This document shows positions 25,654 through 34,418 of a DNA stretch of 64,000 nucleotides, in pieces (within the stretch, counting starts at the first letter, position 1; every line of letters begins with the position of its first letter). The notes beneath the pieces were generated by a model. The model was not told where the DNA came from, did no database searches, and saw only the letters and a list, made by a program, of their open reading frames with translations. This DNA comes from Acetobacteraceae bacterium (GTDB taxonomy: Bacteria > Pseudomonadota > Alphaproteobacteria > Acetobacterales > Acetobacteraceae): NCBI GenBank assembly GCA_947475245.1, contig CANJLW010000009.1:1-64000 (forward strand). Direction: 5' to 3'. The position numbers and the translations under genes were made by a program.

Positions 25654-26526
25654 ATGAGAACCGGTGTTGTTTATCCACAGATCGAACTGGGCGGCGATAC
25701 CGGGGCGGTCAAGGCGTTTGCCCAGGCGGCGGAAGACCTGGGTTACGACCATATCGTGATCTACGATCACGTCCTTGGCGCCGTTCATGCCGATAGAGAA
25801 CCGAAACTGACCGGTCCGTACAAGGAAAGCGATCCGTTTCACGAGCCGTTGGTCACCTACGCCTACCTCGCCGGCGTCACCAAGACGCTGGAACTGGCGA
25901 CCGGCGTGATCATCCTGCCGCAGCGCCAGACTGTTCTGTTCGCCAAACAGGCGGCCGATGTCGACCTGTTTTCCGACGGCCGGCTGCGCCTGGGTGTCGG
26001 CGTCGGCTGGAACTGGGTGGAATATGACGGTCTGGAAATGTCGAACCACTTCCGCCGTCGCGGCAAGCGCCAGGAACAGCAGATCGCCCTGATCCGCAAG
26101 CTATGGGAACAGCCGGTGGTCGAACATACCGACTCCGATCACCGTATCGACCGGGCCGGTATCCTGCCGCGTCCGAAACGCAGCATCCCGATCTGGCTGG
26201 GCGGCTTCAGCGACACCGCCTATGAACGCGCCGCCCGGATCGGCGACGGCTTCATGTTCGCCGGTCGCACCCAAACCGAAGCCGTGCAGATCAAGGCGAA
26301 AATAACCGACCGACTCCGCTCACTCGGCCGAGACGTCGATGCGTTCGGCTTCGAGGCGATTCAGCAATATAATCGCGGCGACAACCAATGGCCCGGCGAT
26401 ATCGCGGCGTGGCGCGAGGCCGGCGGCAGCCACATATCCGTCGTGACGATGAACGCCAACCTGACGACGGTCGATGCCCACATCGACGCCATCCGGCGCT
26501 GGCGCGAAGTCTACAAGACAGTCTGA
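25654..26526 (+). CDS. Luciferase-like (LLM class) flavin/F420-dependent oxidoreductase 2
   Basis: 290 residues from ATG 25654 (gggagaag upstream). TIM-barrel of the LLM superfamily: TGVVYPQIELGGDTGAVKAF, YDHIVIYDHVLG, DLFSDGRLRLGVGVGWNWVE, IPIWLGGFSDTAYERAARIG. Matches the TIGR03619-type group. The paralogue at 7262 is from another subgroup. It stands alone between divergent and convergent neighbours, so its pathway is not indicated by context. Confidence 0.83.
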   Translation: MRTGVVYPQIELGGDTGAVKAFAQAAEDLGYDHIVIYDHVLGAVHADREPKLTGPYKESDPFHEPLVTYAYLAGVTKTLELATGVIILPQRQTVLFAKQAADVDLFSDGRLRLGVGVGWNWVEYDGLEMSNHFRRRGKRQEQQIALIRKLWEQPVVEHTDSDHRIDRAGILPRPKRSIPIWLGGFSDTAYERAARIGDGFMFAGRTQTEAVQIKAKITDRLRSLGRDVDAFGFEAIQQYNRGDNQWPGDIAAWREAGGSHISVVTMNANLTTVDAHIDAIRRWREVYKTV

Positions 26527-26530
26527 CGGC

Positions 26531-26577
26531 GGTTCCCCGTTCCCGCCACCGGGAACCGCCACTGGGAACGGGGAACC
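26531..26577. terminator. Bidirectional terminator hairpin
   Basis: GGTTCCCCGTTCCC at 26531-26544 is the exact reverse complement of 26564-26577. The loop contains another gggaac (26551-26556) that can pair with 26539-26544, giving an alternative smaller hairpin. It sits between two converging genes (stops at 26526 and 26586). Confidence 0.7.
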
Positions 26578-26585
26578 CGCCACCT

Positions 26586-27533
26586 CTACCCGTGCAGGAA
26601 CCGCCTTAACGCTTCCCGCGTATCGTGCTCGGCTTGTTTCGTTACGCGCGCATTGGTAACGCGGTAGAAACCATGATACGCCCGTGGATACAGGTGAAAT
26701 TCGACCGGCACGCCCGCGCGGTTCAACCGGTCCGCGTAGGCCATGTTTTCTTCCAGAAACAGGTCCAGACCGCCGACCGACAGATAGGTCGGCGGCAGGC
26801 CCGACACATCCGCCGCCCGCGCCGCCGCCGCATAGGGGCTGACATCGTCCGAACCAGGCTCCTGCCCCAGCAGCGATCGCCAGCCGAACAGGTTGGCTTC
26901 CTGCGTCCAGACGAACTCCCCGACGCAGGGATGCAGGTCCTTTCGGATTGCGGAACGATCGTCGATCATCGGATAGATCAAATGCTGAAAGGCGAATTTC
27001 GGCCCTTCTCGGTCGCGGGCATACAGCGCGACGCCCGCCGCGAAGCCGCCGCCGCCGCTTTCGCCCTTGATCCCGATGCGGGCCGGATCAAGCCCGAGTT
27101 CGGCGGCATGCGCGTGGAGCCAGACGAAGACCGAGTAGATGTCTTCCAGCGGCGCCGGGTGCGGCGCTTCCGGGGCCAGGCGATAGTCCACGGAATAGAT
27201 CGCGCATTGCAGGTCCGACGCGAATTGCCGGTTCTCCCCATCCTTCATTTCAGGGGAGCCCATCACGAAGCCGCCGCCATGGACGTGCACGATGACCGGC
27301 AGCGGGCCTTTGGGGTTGACCGGACGATAGGTCAGAACCCGGATCGGGGCGGCGCCGAACGCGCTCTGCACATGGATTTCGGCGGTTGCGACGTCGGGCA
27401 GGTCCGGCCTGGGTGCCGCGGCCGCCAAGGCGTTCGCGTCCGCGCGCCGTCGCGCCAGGGTTTCGGCGCCCAAAGGTATCTGGGGCGCGAGAGAATCGCG
27501 CAACTCGGGATCGACAAGTTCGATAGTGCTCAT
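26586..27533 (-). CDS. Alpha/beta hydrolase fold-3 (HSL-type) esterase
   Basis: 315 residues from ATG 27533; the open frame continues upstream to 28973 but that part is antisense to the next gene. Hormone-sensitive-lipase family marks: oxyanion motif HVHGGGFVMGS (His85-Gly-Gly-Gly), nucleophile Ser159 in KGESGGGG, acid in VGGLDLFLEENMAYA, and catalytic His in YPRAYHGFYRV. Esterase on short-chain esters or lactones is likely. Divergent from the flavin oxidoreductase at 27690, with 156 bases of shared control region. Confidence 0.86.
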   Translation of the reverse strand: MSTIELVDPELRDSLAPQIPLGAETLARRRADANALAAAAPRPDLPDVATAEIHVQSAFGAAPIRVLTYRPVNPKGPLPVIVHVHGGGFVMGSPEMKDGENRQFASDLQCAIYSVDYRLAPEAPHPAPLEDIYSVFVWLHAHAAELGLDPARIGIKGESGGGGFAAGVALYARDREGPKFAFQHLIYPMIDDRSAIRKDLHPCVGEFVWTQEANLFGWRSLLGQEPGSDDVSPYAAAARAADVSGLPPTYLSVGGLDLFLEENMAYADRLNRAGVPVEFHLYPRAYHGFYRVTNARVTKQAEHDTREALRRFLHG

Positions 27534-27689
27534 GGTTTCGCCACCGGGTCTGTTTATCGGGAACAGGACGCTATGGCAGCGACGTTCCCGCGACAAGCCG
27601 GACGGGATCGCGGCCAAATCCATTCCGATGCAGTGGTCGAAGTCGGAAAATCGCGCTACGCATCCGTCAACCAAACGATGGAGCGTCTT

Positions 27690-28859
27690 GTGTCCCAACC
27701 CTTGCTGTTTACCCCGTTGACCATTCGCGGGGTCACCCTGAAAAACCGCGTCGTCCTCGCGCCGATGCACCAGTACGCCTCCAACCAGGGCTTCGCCACC
27801 GATTGGCATCTGATGAATGCCGGGAAATACGCCGCCGGCGGTTGCGGGCTGGTGATGGTGGAATCCACGAAGGTTGAGCGGCGCGGCTGCGGCACCGTCG
27901 GCGATCTGGGGCTGTGGAAAGACGAATTCATCCCCGGCCTGAAGCGCATCACCGACTTCATCAAGGCACAGGGTGCGGTATCCGCCATCCAGATCGGCCA
28001 TTCCGGCCGTAAGGCGCGCCTGACTCGCCCGTGGGAAGGCCAACAGCCGCAAACCCCGGACCATCCCGAAATGTTCGACTGGGAAGGCTGGGAACTGGTC
28101 GCGCCCAGCGCCATCGCCCATTCCGATCGCATGCCCACGCCGCGTGCCTTTACCCGCGACGAAATCCCCGAACTGGTCACCCGCTGGGGCGACGCCGCGG
28201 CCCGCGCCAATAAGGCGGGGTTTGAGGTCCTGGAAATCCACGGCGCGCACGGCTACCTGATCCACCAGTTCCTGTCCCCGGTGGCCAACCGCCGCAATGA
28301 CGAATACGGCGGGTCCGATACCAACCGCATGCGTTTCGCCCTGGAAGTCGCCGAATGCGTCCGCGCCAACTGGCCGGATGAAAAGCCGCTGTTCATGCGC
28401 CTGTCGTGCGAGGACGATGCCGGCTGGGGCCCGGAACAGAGTGTCGCGCTGTCCAAGGAACTGAAGCTGCGCGGCGTCGACGTGATTGATTGCAGCTCGG
28501 GCGGGGTGCTCGAACGCTCTCCCATGGATAGCGTCCGCGCTCGCAGCTATGGCTACCAGGTGCCCTACGCCGAGAAAATCCGCGCCGAGGCCGATATGAT
28601 GACCATGGCCGTCGGCCACATCGTGCACGCCGATCAGGCGGAGGCGATCTTGCAGGAAGGCCGAGCGGACCTGATCGCGATCGCGCGGGAACTGCAATAC
28701 AACCCGAACTGGGCGCTGGATGCCGCGCAAAAGCTTGGCGCGGACCCCGATTTCAAACAAGTTCCCCCTGCCTACGGCTTCTGGCTCGGCAAGCGGGCGA
28801 AGTCGGCGTTTGAGGGCGTACCCTCGACGTTTAAGCAAGGCATCATGGCGGCGGAGTAA
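27690..28859 (+). CDS. NADH:flavin oxidoreductase, Old Yellow Enzyme family
   Basis: 389 residues if started at the GTG at 27690, which gives the family-like N-terminus (V/M)SQPLLFTPLTIRG and has ggag 6 bases upstream; the ATG at 27678 is an alternative with no ribosome site. FMN barrel features: NRVVLAPMHQY, IQIGHSGRKA, FEVLEIHGAHGYLIHQFLSP, NRRNDEYGGS, and AILQEGRADLIAIARELQ near the end. Close to the YqjM-like/xenobiotic reductase branch rather than the longer Fe-S dienoyl-CoA reductases, since no C-terminal cysteine cluster or NAD domain is present. Reduces activated C=C bonds; substrate unknown. Confidence 0.87.
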   Translation: MSQPLLFTPLTIRGVTLKNRVVLAPMHQYASNQGFATDWHLMNAGKYAAGGCGLVMVESTKVERRGCGTVGDLGLWKDEFIPGLKRITDFIKAQGAVSAIQIGHSGRKARLTRPWEGQQPQTPDHPEMFDWEGWELVAPSAIAHSDRMPTPRAFTRDEIPELVTRWGDAAARANKAGFEVLEIHGAHGYLIHQFLSPVANRRNDEYGGSDTNRMRFALEVAECVRANWPDEKPLFMRLSCEDDAGWGPEQSVALSKELKLRGVDVIDCSSGGVLERSPMDSVRARSYGYQVPYAEKIRAEADMMTMAVGHIVHADQAEAILQEGRADLIAIARELQYNPNWALDAAQKLGADPDFKQVPPAYGFWLGKRAKSAFEGVPSTFKQGIMAAE

Positions 28860-28887
28860 GCGCGCGTCGCTTTTTTGTCGTGAAAGA

Positions 28888-28968
28888 CCCCATGCGCCGT
28901 GAGAACGGCGCATGGGCGACGACCGCCCCGCCGGAGACCGGTGGGAAACACCCCATACGACGTGAGGA
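28888..28968 (+). promoter_or_regulatory. Structured leader/intergenic element upstream of mntH
   Basis: The 194 bases between the flavin oxidoreductase and mntH hold unusual structure. A 12-bp perfect stem (28889-28900 with 28905-28916) closes on the tetraloop GAGA, a GNRA loop. A second hairpin follows (28928-28934 with 28938-28944, loop aga, one G-T pair). The first 18 bases, CCCCATGCGCCGTGAGAA (28888-28905), recur at 28951-28968 with three changes. The first hairpin could be the terminator of the upstream gene, but no T-run follows and the repeat is unexplained. No known riboswitch was recognised. Confidence 0.4.
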
Positions 28969-29000
28969 TACACCCGTACGCATTCCGGCTCGACAAGAAG

Positions 29001-29016
29001 TGTAGCCTAGGCTACA
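29001..29016. promoter_or_regulatory. MntR-like operator palindrome
   Basis: TGTAGCCTAGGCTACA is a perfect 16-bp palindrome located 37 bases before the mntH start. Its core TAGCC..GGCTA followed by ATTT resembles the enterobacterial MntR site (CATAGC..GGCTATGTTT). The mntR gene is the second gene of this operon, so manganese-dependent repression with feedback on the regulator is likely. Confidence 0.72.
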
Positions 29017-29053
29017 TTTCGTCGCATCAGGTTCAAAACATTGCAGAGGCTTC

Positions 29054-30367
29054 ATGAGCCAGGCGCTGGTGACCCGTCCCGGACTGTCCGATCGCACCGT
29101 TCTCGCCGGTCGCGATGTGATGGAGGGTCGACGACGCGGCCCGCGTGATTTCCTGCCCTTTGCCGGTCCCGCGGTGATCGCTTCGATCGCCTACATGGAC
29201 CCCGGCAATTTCGCGACCAACATCCAGGCAGGGTCGAGCTTCGGCTACACGCTGCTGTGGGTCGTGCTGATGGCCAATCTGGTCGCGATGCTGTTCCAGT
29301 CGATGTCGGCGCGGGTTGGGATCGTCACCGGCAAAAGCCTGGCGCAACTCTGCCGGGATCACTTCCCCAAGCCGCTTGTCGGCGTCATGTGGGTCGTCAG
29401 TGAAATTGCCGCGATGGCCACGGATCTGGCCGAACTGCTGGGCGCGGGCATCGGTATCAGCCTGCTGTTTGGGTTGCCTCTGTTGCCGAGCGTGCTGGTG
29501 GCGTTCGTGATTACGTTCATACTGCTGTCGATGCAGTCGCGTGGTTTCCGCCCGATTGAGCTGGTGATCGCCGGGTTCGTCGGCGTCATCGGCCTGGCCT
29601 ATCTGATCGAGATCATCATCGCCCCGCCGAATTGGGCCGCCGCCGGTTATCACACCTTCGTCCCGCATCTGGCGGGGCCGGAGAGCATCACCTTGGCCGT
29701 CGGCATCATCGGCGCGACCGTCATGCCGCATGCGATCTACCTGCATTCCGCGCTGATGGTGAACCGGATGCCGACGCATAACGACGCCGAACGTCGGGTG
29801 GTCATCGGCTACTCCAACCGCGAAGTGCTGGTCGCGCTCAGCCTCGCGGGGATGGTGAACATGGCGATGGTCGCGATGGCGGCGACGGTGTTCCACCAGG
29901 GCCATTCGGATGTGGGAGAGATCGAGACCGCCTATCACACCCTGACCCCGCTGCTGGGTGCCGGGGCGGCGACGGTGTTCATGATTTCGCTGCTCGCCTC
30001 GGGTGTCGCAAGCTCCGTCGTCGGCACGATGGCGGGCCAGACGATCATGCAGGATTTCGTGGGCTTCCGCATTCCGATGTGGGTGCGGCGCACGATCACG
30101 ATGCTGCCGGCGGTGGTCGTGGTGGCGATCGGCATGGATACCACGCGCGCCTTGGTGCTGAGTCAGGTGGTGCTGAGCCTCGCTCTGCCGGTGCCGATGA
30201 TCGCCCTTTTGGTGCTGTCGGGACGGCGCGACATCATGGGCGTCTTCACCAACAGCGCCCTGGTGCGTGCCGTCGCGATCGTCGGCGCGACGATAGTCCT
30301 GTCGCTGAACGTCATTCTGCTCTTGCAGGCGGCAGGCGTGCCGCTAAACCTGCCGTTTGGGGAGTGA
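29054..30367 (+). CDS. mntH: Nramp-family divalent metal (Mn2+) transporter MntH
   Basis: 437 residues, about eleven membrane segments. The metal-binding helix-1 motif Asp49-Pro-Gly-Asn52 (YMDPGNFATNI) and the helix-6 motif Met224-Pro-His226 (ATVMPHAIYLHS) are intact, as in proton-coupled Mn2+/Fe2+ importers; Asn and Met ligands favour transition metals over Mg2+ or Al3+. The gene is preceded by the TGTAGCC/GGCTACA palindrome and followed 14 bases later by mntR, so the pair should respond to manganese. Start at ATG 29054 with gcagagg 7 bases upstream. Confidence 0.93.
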   Translation: MSQALVTRPGLSDRTVLAGRDVMEGRRRGPRDFLPFAGPAVIASIAYMDPGNFATNIQAGSSFGYTLLWVVLMANLVAMLFQSMSARVGIVTGKSLAQLCRDHFPKPLVGVMWVVSEIAAMATDLAELLGAGIGISLLFGLPLLPSVLVAFVITFILLSMQSRGFRPIELVIAGFVGVIGLAYLIEIIIAPPNWAAAGYHTFVPHLAGPESITLAVGIIGATVMPHAIYLHSALMVNRMPTHNDAERRVVIGYSNREVLVALSLAGMVNMAMVAMAATVFHQGHSDVGEIETAYHTLTPLLGAGAATVFMISLLASGVASSVVGTMAGQTIMQDFVGFRIPMWVRRTITMLPAVVVVAIGMDTTRALVLSQVVLSLALPVPMIALLVLSGRRDIMGVFTNSALVRAVAIVGATIVLSLNVILLLQAAGVPLNLPFGE

Positions 30368-30381
30368 ACCTTGGCAGGGCA

Positions 30382-30837
30382 ATGGCAGAATCAGAACATA
30401 CGCCGACCGGAGTTCCTCACGAGCTCCCGACCGAACCGACCCAGGCCAGCCGTTTCGGCAAGGCGCGTTCCGCCCAGTCGGGCGCGTTGCTGGAAGACTA
30501 TGTAGAGCTGATCGCCGACCTTATCGCGGATGGCGGTGAAGCCCGCCCGACCGATATCGCGCGTCGCCTGGGCGTGTCGCACGCCACCGCCATCAAGACC
30601 ATCGGGCGCCTGAAACGAGAGGGACTGGCGGTCGCCAAGCCCTATCGCGGCGTATTCCTGACCGAAACCGGCGAACGTCTGGCGGATCGGGTGCGCGCCC
30701 GCCATCGGCTGGTGGTCGATCTGCTGATCGCCGTCGGTGTGCCGTCCGAGTCGGCGGAGCAGGACGCCGAAGGGATCGAGCATCACGTGTCCGACACCAC
30801 ACTGGCGGCCTTCAGCGCCTTTCTGGGTCGTCGCTGA
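30382..30837 (+). CDS. mntR: Manganese-responsive regulator MntR (DtxR family)
   Basis: 151 residues from ATG 30382. A 30-residue N-terminal tail precedes a winged helix (SGALLEDYVELIADLIADGG, RPTDIARRLGVSHATAIKTI, RLKREGLAVAKPYRGVFLTE) and a dimerisation/metal domain (ARHRLVVDLLIAVGVPSESA, EQDAEGIEHHVSDTTLAAFS) with His/Glu-rich E-x-x-H-H ligands. Like E. coli MntR it lacks the SH3-like third domain of DtxR. It should bind the palindrome before mntH when Mn2+ is plentiful. Converges on the histidine kinase gene with 1 base between stops. Confidence 0.88.
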   Translation: MAESEHTPTGVPHELPTEPTQASRFGKARSAQSGALLEDYVELIADLIADGGEARPTDIARRLGVSHATAIKTIGRLKREGLAVAKPYRGVFLTETGERLADRVRARHRLVVDLLIAVGVPSESAEQDAEGIEHHVSDTTLAAFSAFLGRR

Positions 30838-30838
30838 C

Positions 30839-33451
30839 TTAGGCGACATCCTCGGTCAGCCCGGCTTCCACGGCCCGTGTCCAGTCGTCGAACGCTGCTT
30901 GCAGTTCCGCGACGTCGGCGGGTTGGATCGTTCCGCCTTCCTTGGCGTGCTTCTCCAGACGCGCCGCGATCGCCGACAGGATCGGCGCGCAGACCGTTCC
31001 GGCGACGCCCTTCAGCGTGTGCAGTTCGCGCACCAGACGTTCCGTGCTGTCGTAGGGCTGTTCAAGCCGCTGCAATCGTTCGGCGGTTTCCTGGCGGAAC
31101 ATCTCGACCATTTCGGCGAAGCTGGCCTGACCGATCGCCTCGATCAATTCGCGCATCGTCGCGATGTCGAGCGGTTCGGCGCGCTCGGTCACGACGGGCG
31201 CCGGCGCGGGGGCGGGGGCGGTATCCGGCAGAGCGGCCAGCAGGGCGGTCAGCAGGACTTCGCGGCTGACCGGCTTGGCCACGAACTGGTTCATCCCGGC
31301 GTCGAGGCAGTCCTGCACGTCTTCCGGGAAGGCGTTCGCGGTCAACGCGATAATGGGCAAGGTGGCATAGATGCCGCCTTTGCCGCGGATTAGCTTTGTG
31401 GCGGTCAGCCCGTCCATCTCCGGCATGCGGACATCCATGAACACCGCGTCGTAGGTGAAGTTCAGGACGGCATCGACCGCTTCGACCCCGTCGCCGACGA
31501 CATCGACCTGCACGTCGTGGCCCTTCAGCAATTGCAGCGCCACGAACTGATTGGTCGGGTTGTCCTCCACGAACAGAATGCGCAGCGGGCGGCCCTGGCG
31601 GGCCAGCCGTTGGTCGAACGACTGGATCACATCCCTGGCGACACGGCGGCGTTCAACCGGGGCGTCGGTGATCGGCAAGGTCAGGCGCACGATGAACTCC
31701 GCGCCTTCGCCCTCGATGGACGTCACACCGATGCTGCCGCCCATTTGCTCGACCAGCCGCTTGCTGATTGCCAGACCCAGGCCGGACCCGCCGAACCGCC
31801 GGGTGATGGAATTGTCGGCCTGCACGAACTCATTGAACAGGCTGCCGATCCGATCGGCGGGAATGCCGATCCCGGTATCGCGGATACGCCATTCCATCGT
31901 CGCGGAATGGCCGTTTCGGCTCAGGCAGGACGCCATCACCTCGATCGATCCGCGATCGGTGAACTTGACCGCGTTGGACGCCAGATTCAGCAGGATTTGC
32001 CGGATACGGCCGGCGTCTCCAAGCAGGGCAACGGGCGCGTCCGGCGTGGTGGAGGACGAGATCGACAATCCCTTCGCGACCGCCCGTGGCCCCAGGATGC
32101 TGATCGTATTTTCGGTCAGAGTCGCCGGAGAGAACGCAACGGCCTCGAACGTCATCCGCCCGGCATCGAGCTTCGAGAAGTCCAGGACATCGTTGATAAT
32201 CCGCAGCAGGCTGTCACCGGAATCGCGAATGGCCTCCACGGACTTGCGTTGACGCGCCGACAGGGTGTCGTCGAGCAGCGTGCCGGCAAGGCCGAGCACG
32301 GCATTCATGGGGGTCCTGATCTCATGACTCATCATCGCCAGAAAGCCCGATTTCGCTCGGCTGGCGTCTTCGGCGTGGCGCTCACGCTCCAGCGCGGCCC
32401 GGGTTTCCGTCATGGCAAGGCGCTGCTGGGCTTCGGCGCGTTCGGCGCGTTCCAAATCGACGGCCAGTTGTTGGCGCCAACGCCAGCCGATCATGGCGGC
32501 CGCGACCGCGATCGAGATCACGCAGCCGCCCGTGATCACGGCCAACAGCCAGACGACGCGTGTCCATTCCGCCAGCGCGGCGTCTTCGGTTTGGGTCACC
32601 AGTACGACCAGGGGGAAGTTGCCCAGCTTGCGGGCCGCCTTGATACGCATTTGTCCGTCGATGGGGCTGGGTTCGCGCACGACTCCCGACGGCGCTTCCT
32701 TCGCGGCACGCTGTCCGCCGCCGGCAAAGGCCTTGCCGATCGCGTTGGTCGGCGGATAGCGCACCATCAGCATCCCGTCCTCGCGGATCAGCGAGATCGC
32801 ACTGGCATCGCCCAGGGATACGGACTTGTACAACTCCTCGAAATGGCGGAGTTCGATGGCGCCCAGCAGAAGACCGGCGAAGGAGCCGTCCTGCGCGCGC
32901 ACCCGACGCGCGAGATACACGGTCCACACCCCGTCGCCGCGATTCTGGACCGGGGCGCTGACGAAGCTGTTCACATCGGGATTGGATTTGATGGCCTGGA
33001 AGTAGTCGCGGTCCGACACGTTGACCGCCGGGATCGGCCAGAATCGAGAGAAGTTGATCAGCTTGCCTTGCGGGCTGATCATCGTGACGGCGTTGATATA
33101 AGGCAGCCCGGTCAGCTTCTCTTTCAGCAGCAGATGCACGCGGTGGTCGGCCATCTTCTGTTCGTATGTCGCGCCGTCGACGACGCCTTCGGTGCCGAGG
33201 AAGTCGTTCAGGCTGGTCAGAACCAGGTCCAACCCCTGCATGGATCGATTGGCCTGCTCGGCCAGCGCCAGGCTGATGTTCGTCAGGTTCGTCTCGGTCG
33301 TGCGCAGCGTGCTTTCCCGCATGTTCAGGATGACGGCGCTTTCCGCCGCCATCAGCAATGCGATGATCAGGAAGGTGCAGGCATACAGAACCCGCAATGG
33401 TCCGGGGTTCACGCGTTTGCTGGGGGCCGACACAAGGGGGGAGGCGTGCAT
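30839..33451 (-). CDS. Hybrid sensor histidine kinase with receiver and HPt domains
   Basis: 870 residues. Two membrane helices (21-42 and about 299-323) frame a periplasmic sensor of about 255 residues that looks like a PDC/Cache domain (SDRDYFQAIKSNPDVNSFVS, VYLARRVRAQDGSFAGLLLG). Then HisKA with phospho-acceptor His376 in MMSHEIRTPMNAVLG, ATPase domain (LLNLASNAVKFTDRG, DTGIGIP, GGSGLGLAIS), a receiver with Asp673 in YDAVFMDVRMPEMDG and Lys726 region AKPVSREVLL, and a C-terminal HPt with His811 in RELHTLKGVAG. It is a full ArcB/BarA-type phosphorelay without its own output regulator; no partner response regulator is nearby. Signal unknown, probably a small organic ligand. Confidence 0.9.
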   Translation of the reverse strand: MHASPLVSAPSKRVNPGPLRVLYACTFLIIALLMAAESAVILNMRESTLRTTETNLTNISLALAEQANRSMQGLDLVLTSLNDFLGTEGVVDGATYEQKMADHRVHLLLKEKLTGLPYINAVTMISPQGKLINFSRFWPIPAVNVSDRDYFQAIKSNPDVNSFVSAPVQNRGDGVWTVYLARRVRAQDGSFAGLLLGAIELRHFEELYKSVSLGDASAISLIREDGMLMVRYPPTNAIGKAFAGGGQRAAKEAPSGVVREPSPIDGQMRIKAARKLGNFPLVVLVTQTEDAALAEWTRVVWLLAVITGGCVISIAVAAAMIGWRWRQQLAVDLERAERAEAQQRLAMTETRAALERERHAEDASRAKSGFLAMMSHEIRTPMNAVLGLAGTLLDDTLSARQRKSVEAIRDSGDSLLRIINDVLDFSKLDAGRMTFEAVAFSPATLTENTISILGPRAVAKGLSISSSTTPDAPVALLGDAGRIRQILLNLASNAVKFTDRGSIEVMASCLSRNGHSATMEWRIRDTGIGIPADRIGSLFNEFVQADNSITRRFGGSGLGLAISKRLVEQMGGSIGVTSIEGEGAEFIVRLTLPITDAPVERRRVARDVIQSFDQRLARQGRPLRILFVEDNPTNQFVALQLLKGHDVQVDVVGDGVEAVDAVLNFTYDAVFMDVRMPEMDGLTATKLIRGKGGIYATLPIIALTANAFPEDVQDCLDAGMNQFVAKPVSREVLLTALLAALPDTAPAPAPAPVVTERAEPLDIATMRELIEAIGQASFAEMVEMFRQETAERLQRLEQPYDSTERLVRELHTLKGVAGTVCAPILSAIAARLEKHAKEGGTIQPADVAELQAAFDDWTRAVEAGLTEDVA

Positions 33452-33518
33452 CCGGACGTCCTATCCTTTCGCCGACAGGATGGCATGGGCAATGTAAACC
33501 AGTCGTTAACGCGCCGTC

Positions 33519-34418
33519 CTAACCGCGTGCGTCGAGCCATGCAAGCAACGCCGGGCGGAACGGCAGGAAGCTTTTATAGTGAACGATCGACTCGGGCAGC
33601 GCGCGGACCGCGCCGGCGAGTTGCCGAGCGGTGTGGGCGTCGCGGGCGACGGTGTGGAGCGGATAGTTGTGGACGCGGATGCCGAACAGGATCGCATCGG
33701 TGATGGGCAGCCGCCGCAGCGTTTGACGCTCGACCCGCAGGAACAGCGTTTGTCCCGCATTGTCGGCGCTGATGTCCGTGTTGACGTCCTTGCGCCACTT
33801 GCCGCCGGGCTGGAACAAAGTCGGATCGTCCAGCACCGACCAGTTCAGGCGGGAAGCGATGTGCCCGACCCGCAGCTTTTCCATGAACCGATCGACCGGG
33901 CGCGCGAGGCGATCGGGGTAGATCGGCACCGGGCCATGCACGTCGGCGAGCGGCAGGCCGAGCTTCTCGTGCAGACGCCAGCGGCTGGGGAAGCAGAGCG
34001 CGCCGGCGGAGAAGATCGGCCCGTCCGGCGTAACCTGGATCAGGCACAGGTCTTCCTGCACCAGACGCGCGGCGATTTCCAACGGGTGGAGGATGGGATC
34101 GGCGATGTTCCATCGTTCGTCGGTCAGACGATTGTGCAGGTCGGCGGAGTCGCGCGCGAACCAGTCGGGATGGTGTTGCGTCAGATTGTCCGCGATGGCG
34201 TCCAACGCCTCCCGACACGCGGGTTCGGCCGTCGGCAGCACGCCGAACACGTCGTCGCGCAGGTCGTTCAGCAGGCGCGCGCGTTCCGCCATGTCGTCGG
34301 GATAGCGCGCGTCGAGTTCAAACCAGGCGCTGTCCGGCACGGTGAACAGGCCCATCGCCATGCGGAAAGGGCCGTCCTCGAACGGCAGGTGCATCGTCTG
34401 TGGCGGCAGCGGGATCAT
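33519..34418 (-). CDS. DUF3445 protein (haem-dependent oxidative N-demethylase alpha-like)
   Basis: 299 residues from ATG 34418, which overlaps the stop of the hydrolase gene by 4 bases. Family landmarks: PFRMAMGLFTVPDSAWFELD, LIQVTPDGPIFSAGALCFPS, RWRLHEKLGLPLADVHGPVP, LNWSVLDDPTLFQPGGKW, FLRVERQTLRRLP and HNYPLHTV. DUF3445 includes the haem subunit of the dimethylamine oxidative N-demethylase, but single-gene members like this one, without the flavin and ferredoxin-type partners, are uncharacterised. Operon with a hydrolase and a CoA-transferase. Confidence 0.78.
   Translation of the reverse strand: MIPLPPQTMHLPFEDGPFRMAMGLFTVPDSAWFELDARYPDDMAERARLLNDLRDDVFGVLPTAEPACREALDAIADNLTQHHPDWFARDSADLHNRLTDERWNIADPILHPLEIAARLVQEDLCLIQVTPDGPIFSAGALCFPSRWRLHEKLGLPLADVHGPVPIYPDRLARPVDRFMEKLRVGHIASRLNWSVLDDPTLFQPGGKWRKDVNTDISADNAGQTLFLRVERQTLRRLPITDAILFGIRVHNYPLHTVARDAHTARQLAGAVRALPESIVHYKSFLPFRPALLAWLDARG

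Noticed and set aside
27534-28973. N-terminal extension of the HSL esterase frame
   Set aside because: The esterase starts naturally at 27533; the extension is antisense to the flavin oxidoreductase and has no motifs.
28860-29053. yybP-ykoY manganese riboswitch before mntH
   Set aside because: The conserved GGGGAGUAG-type core and the loop that meets it could not be found; only the two hairpins and the repeat are visible.
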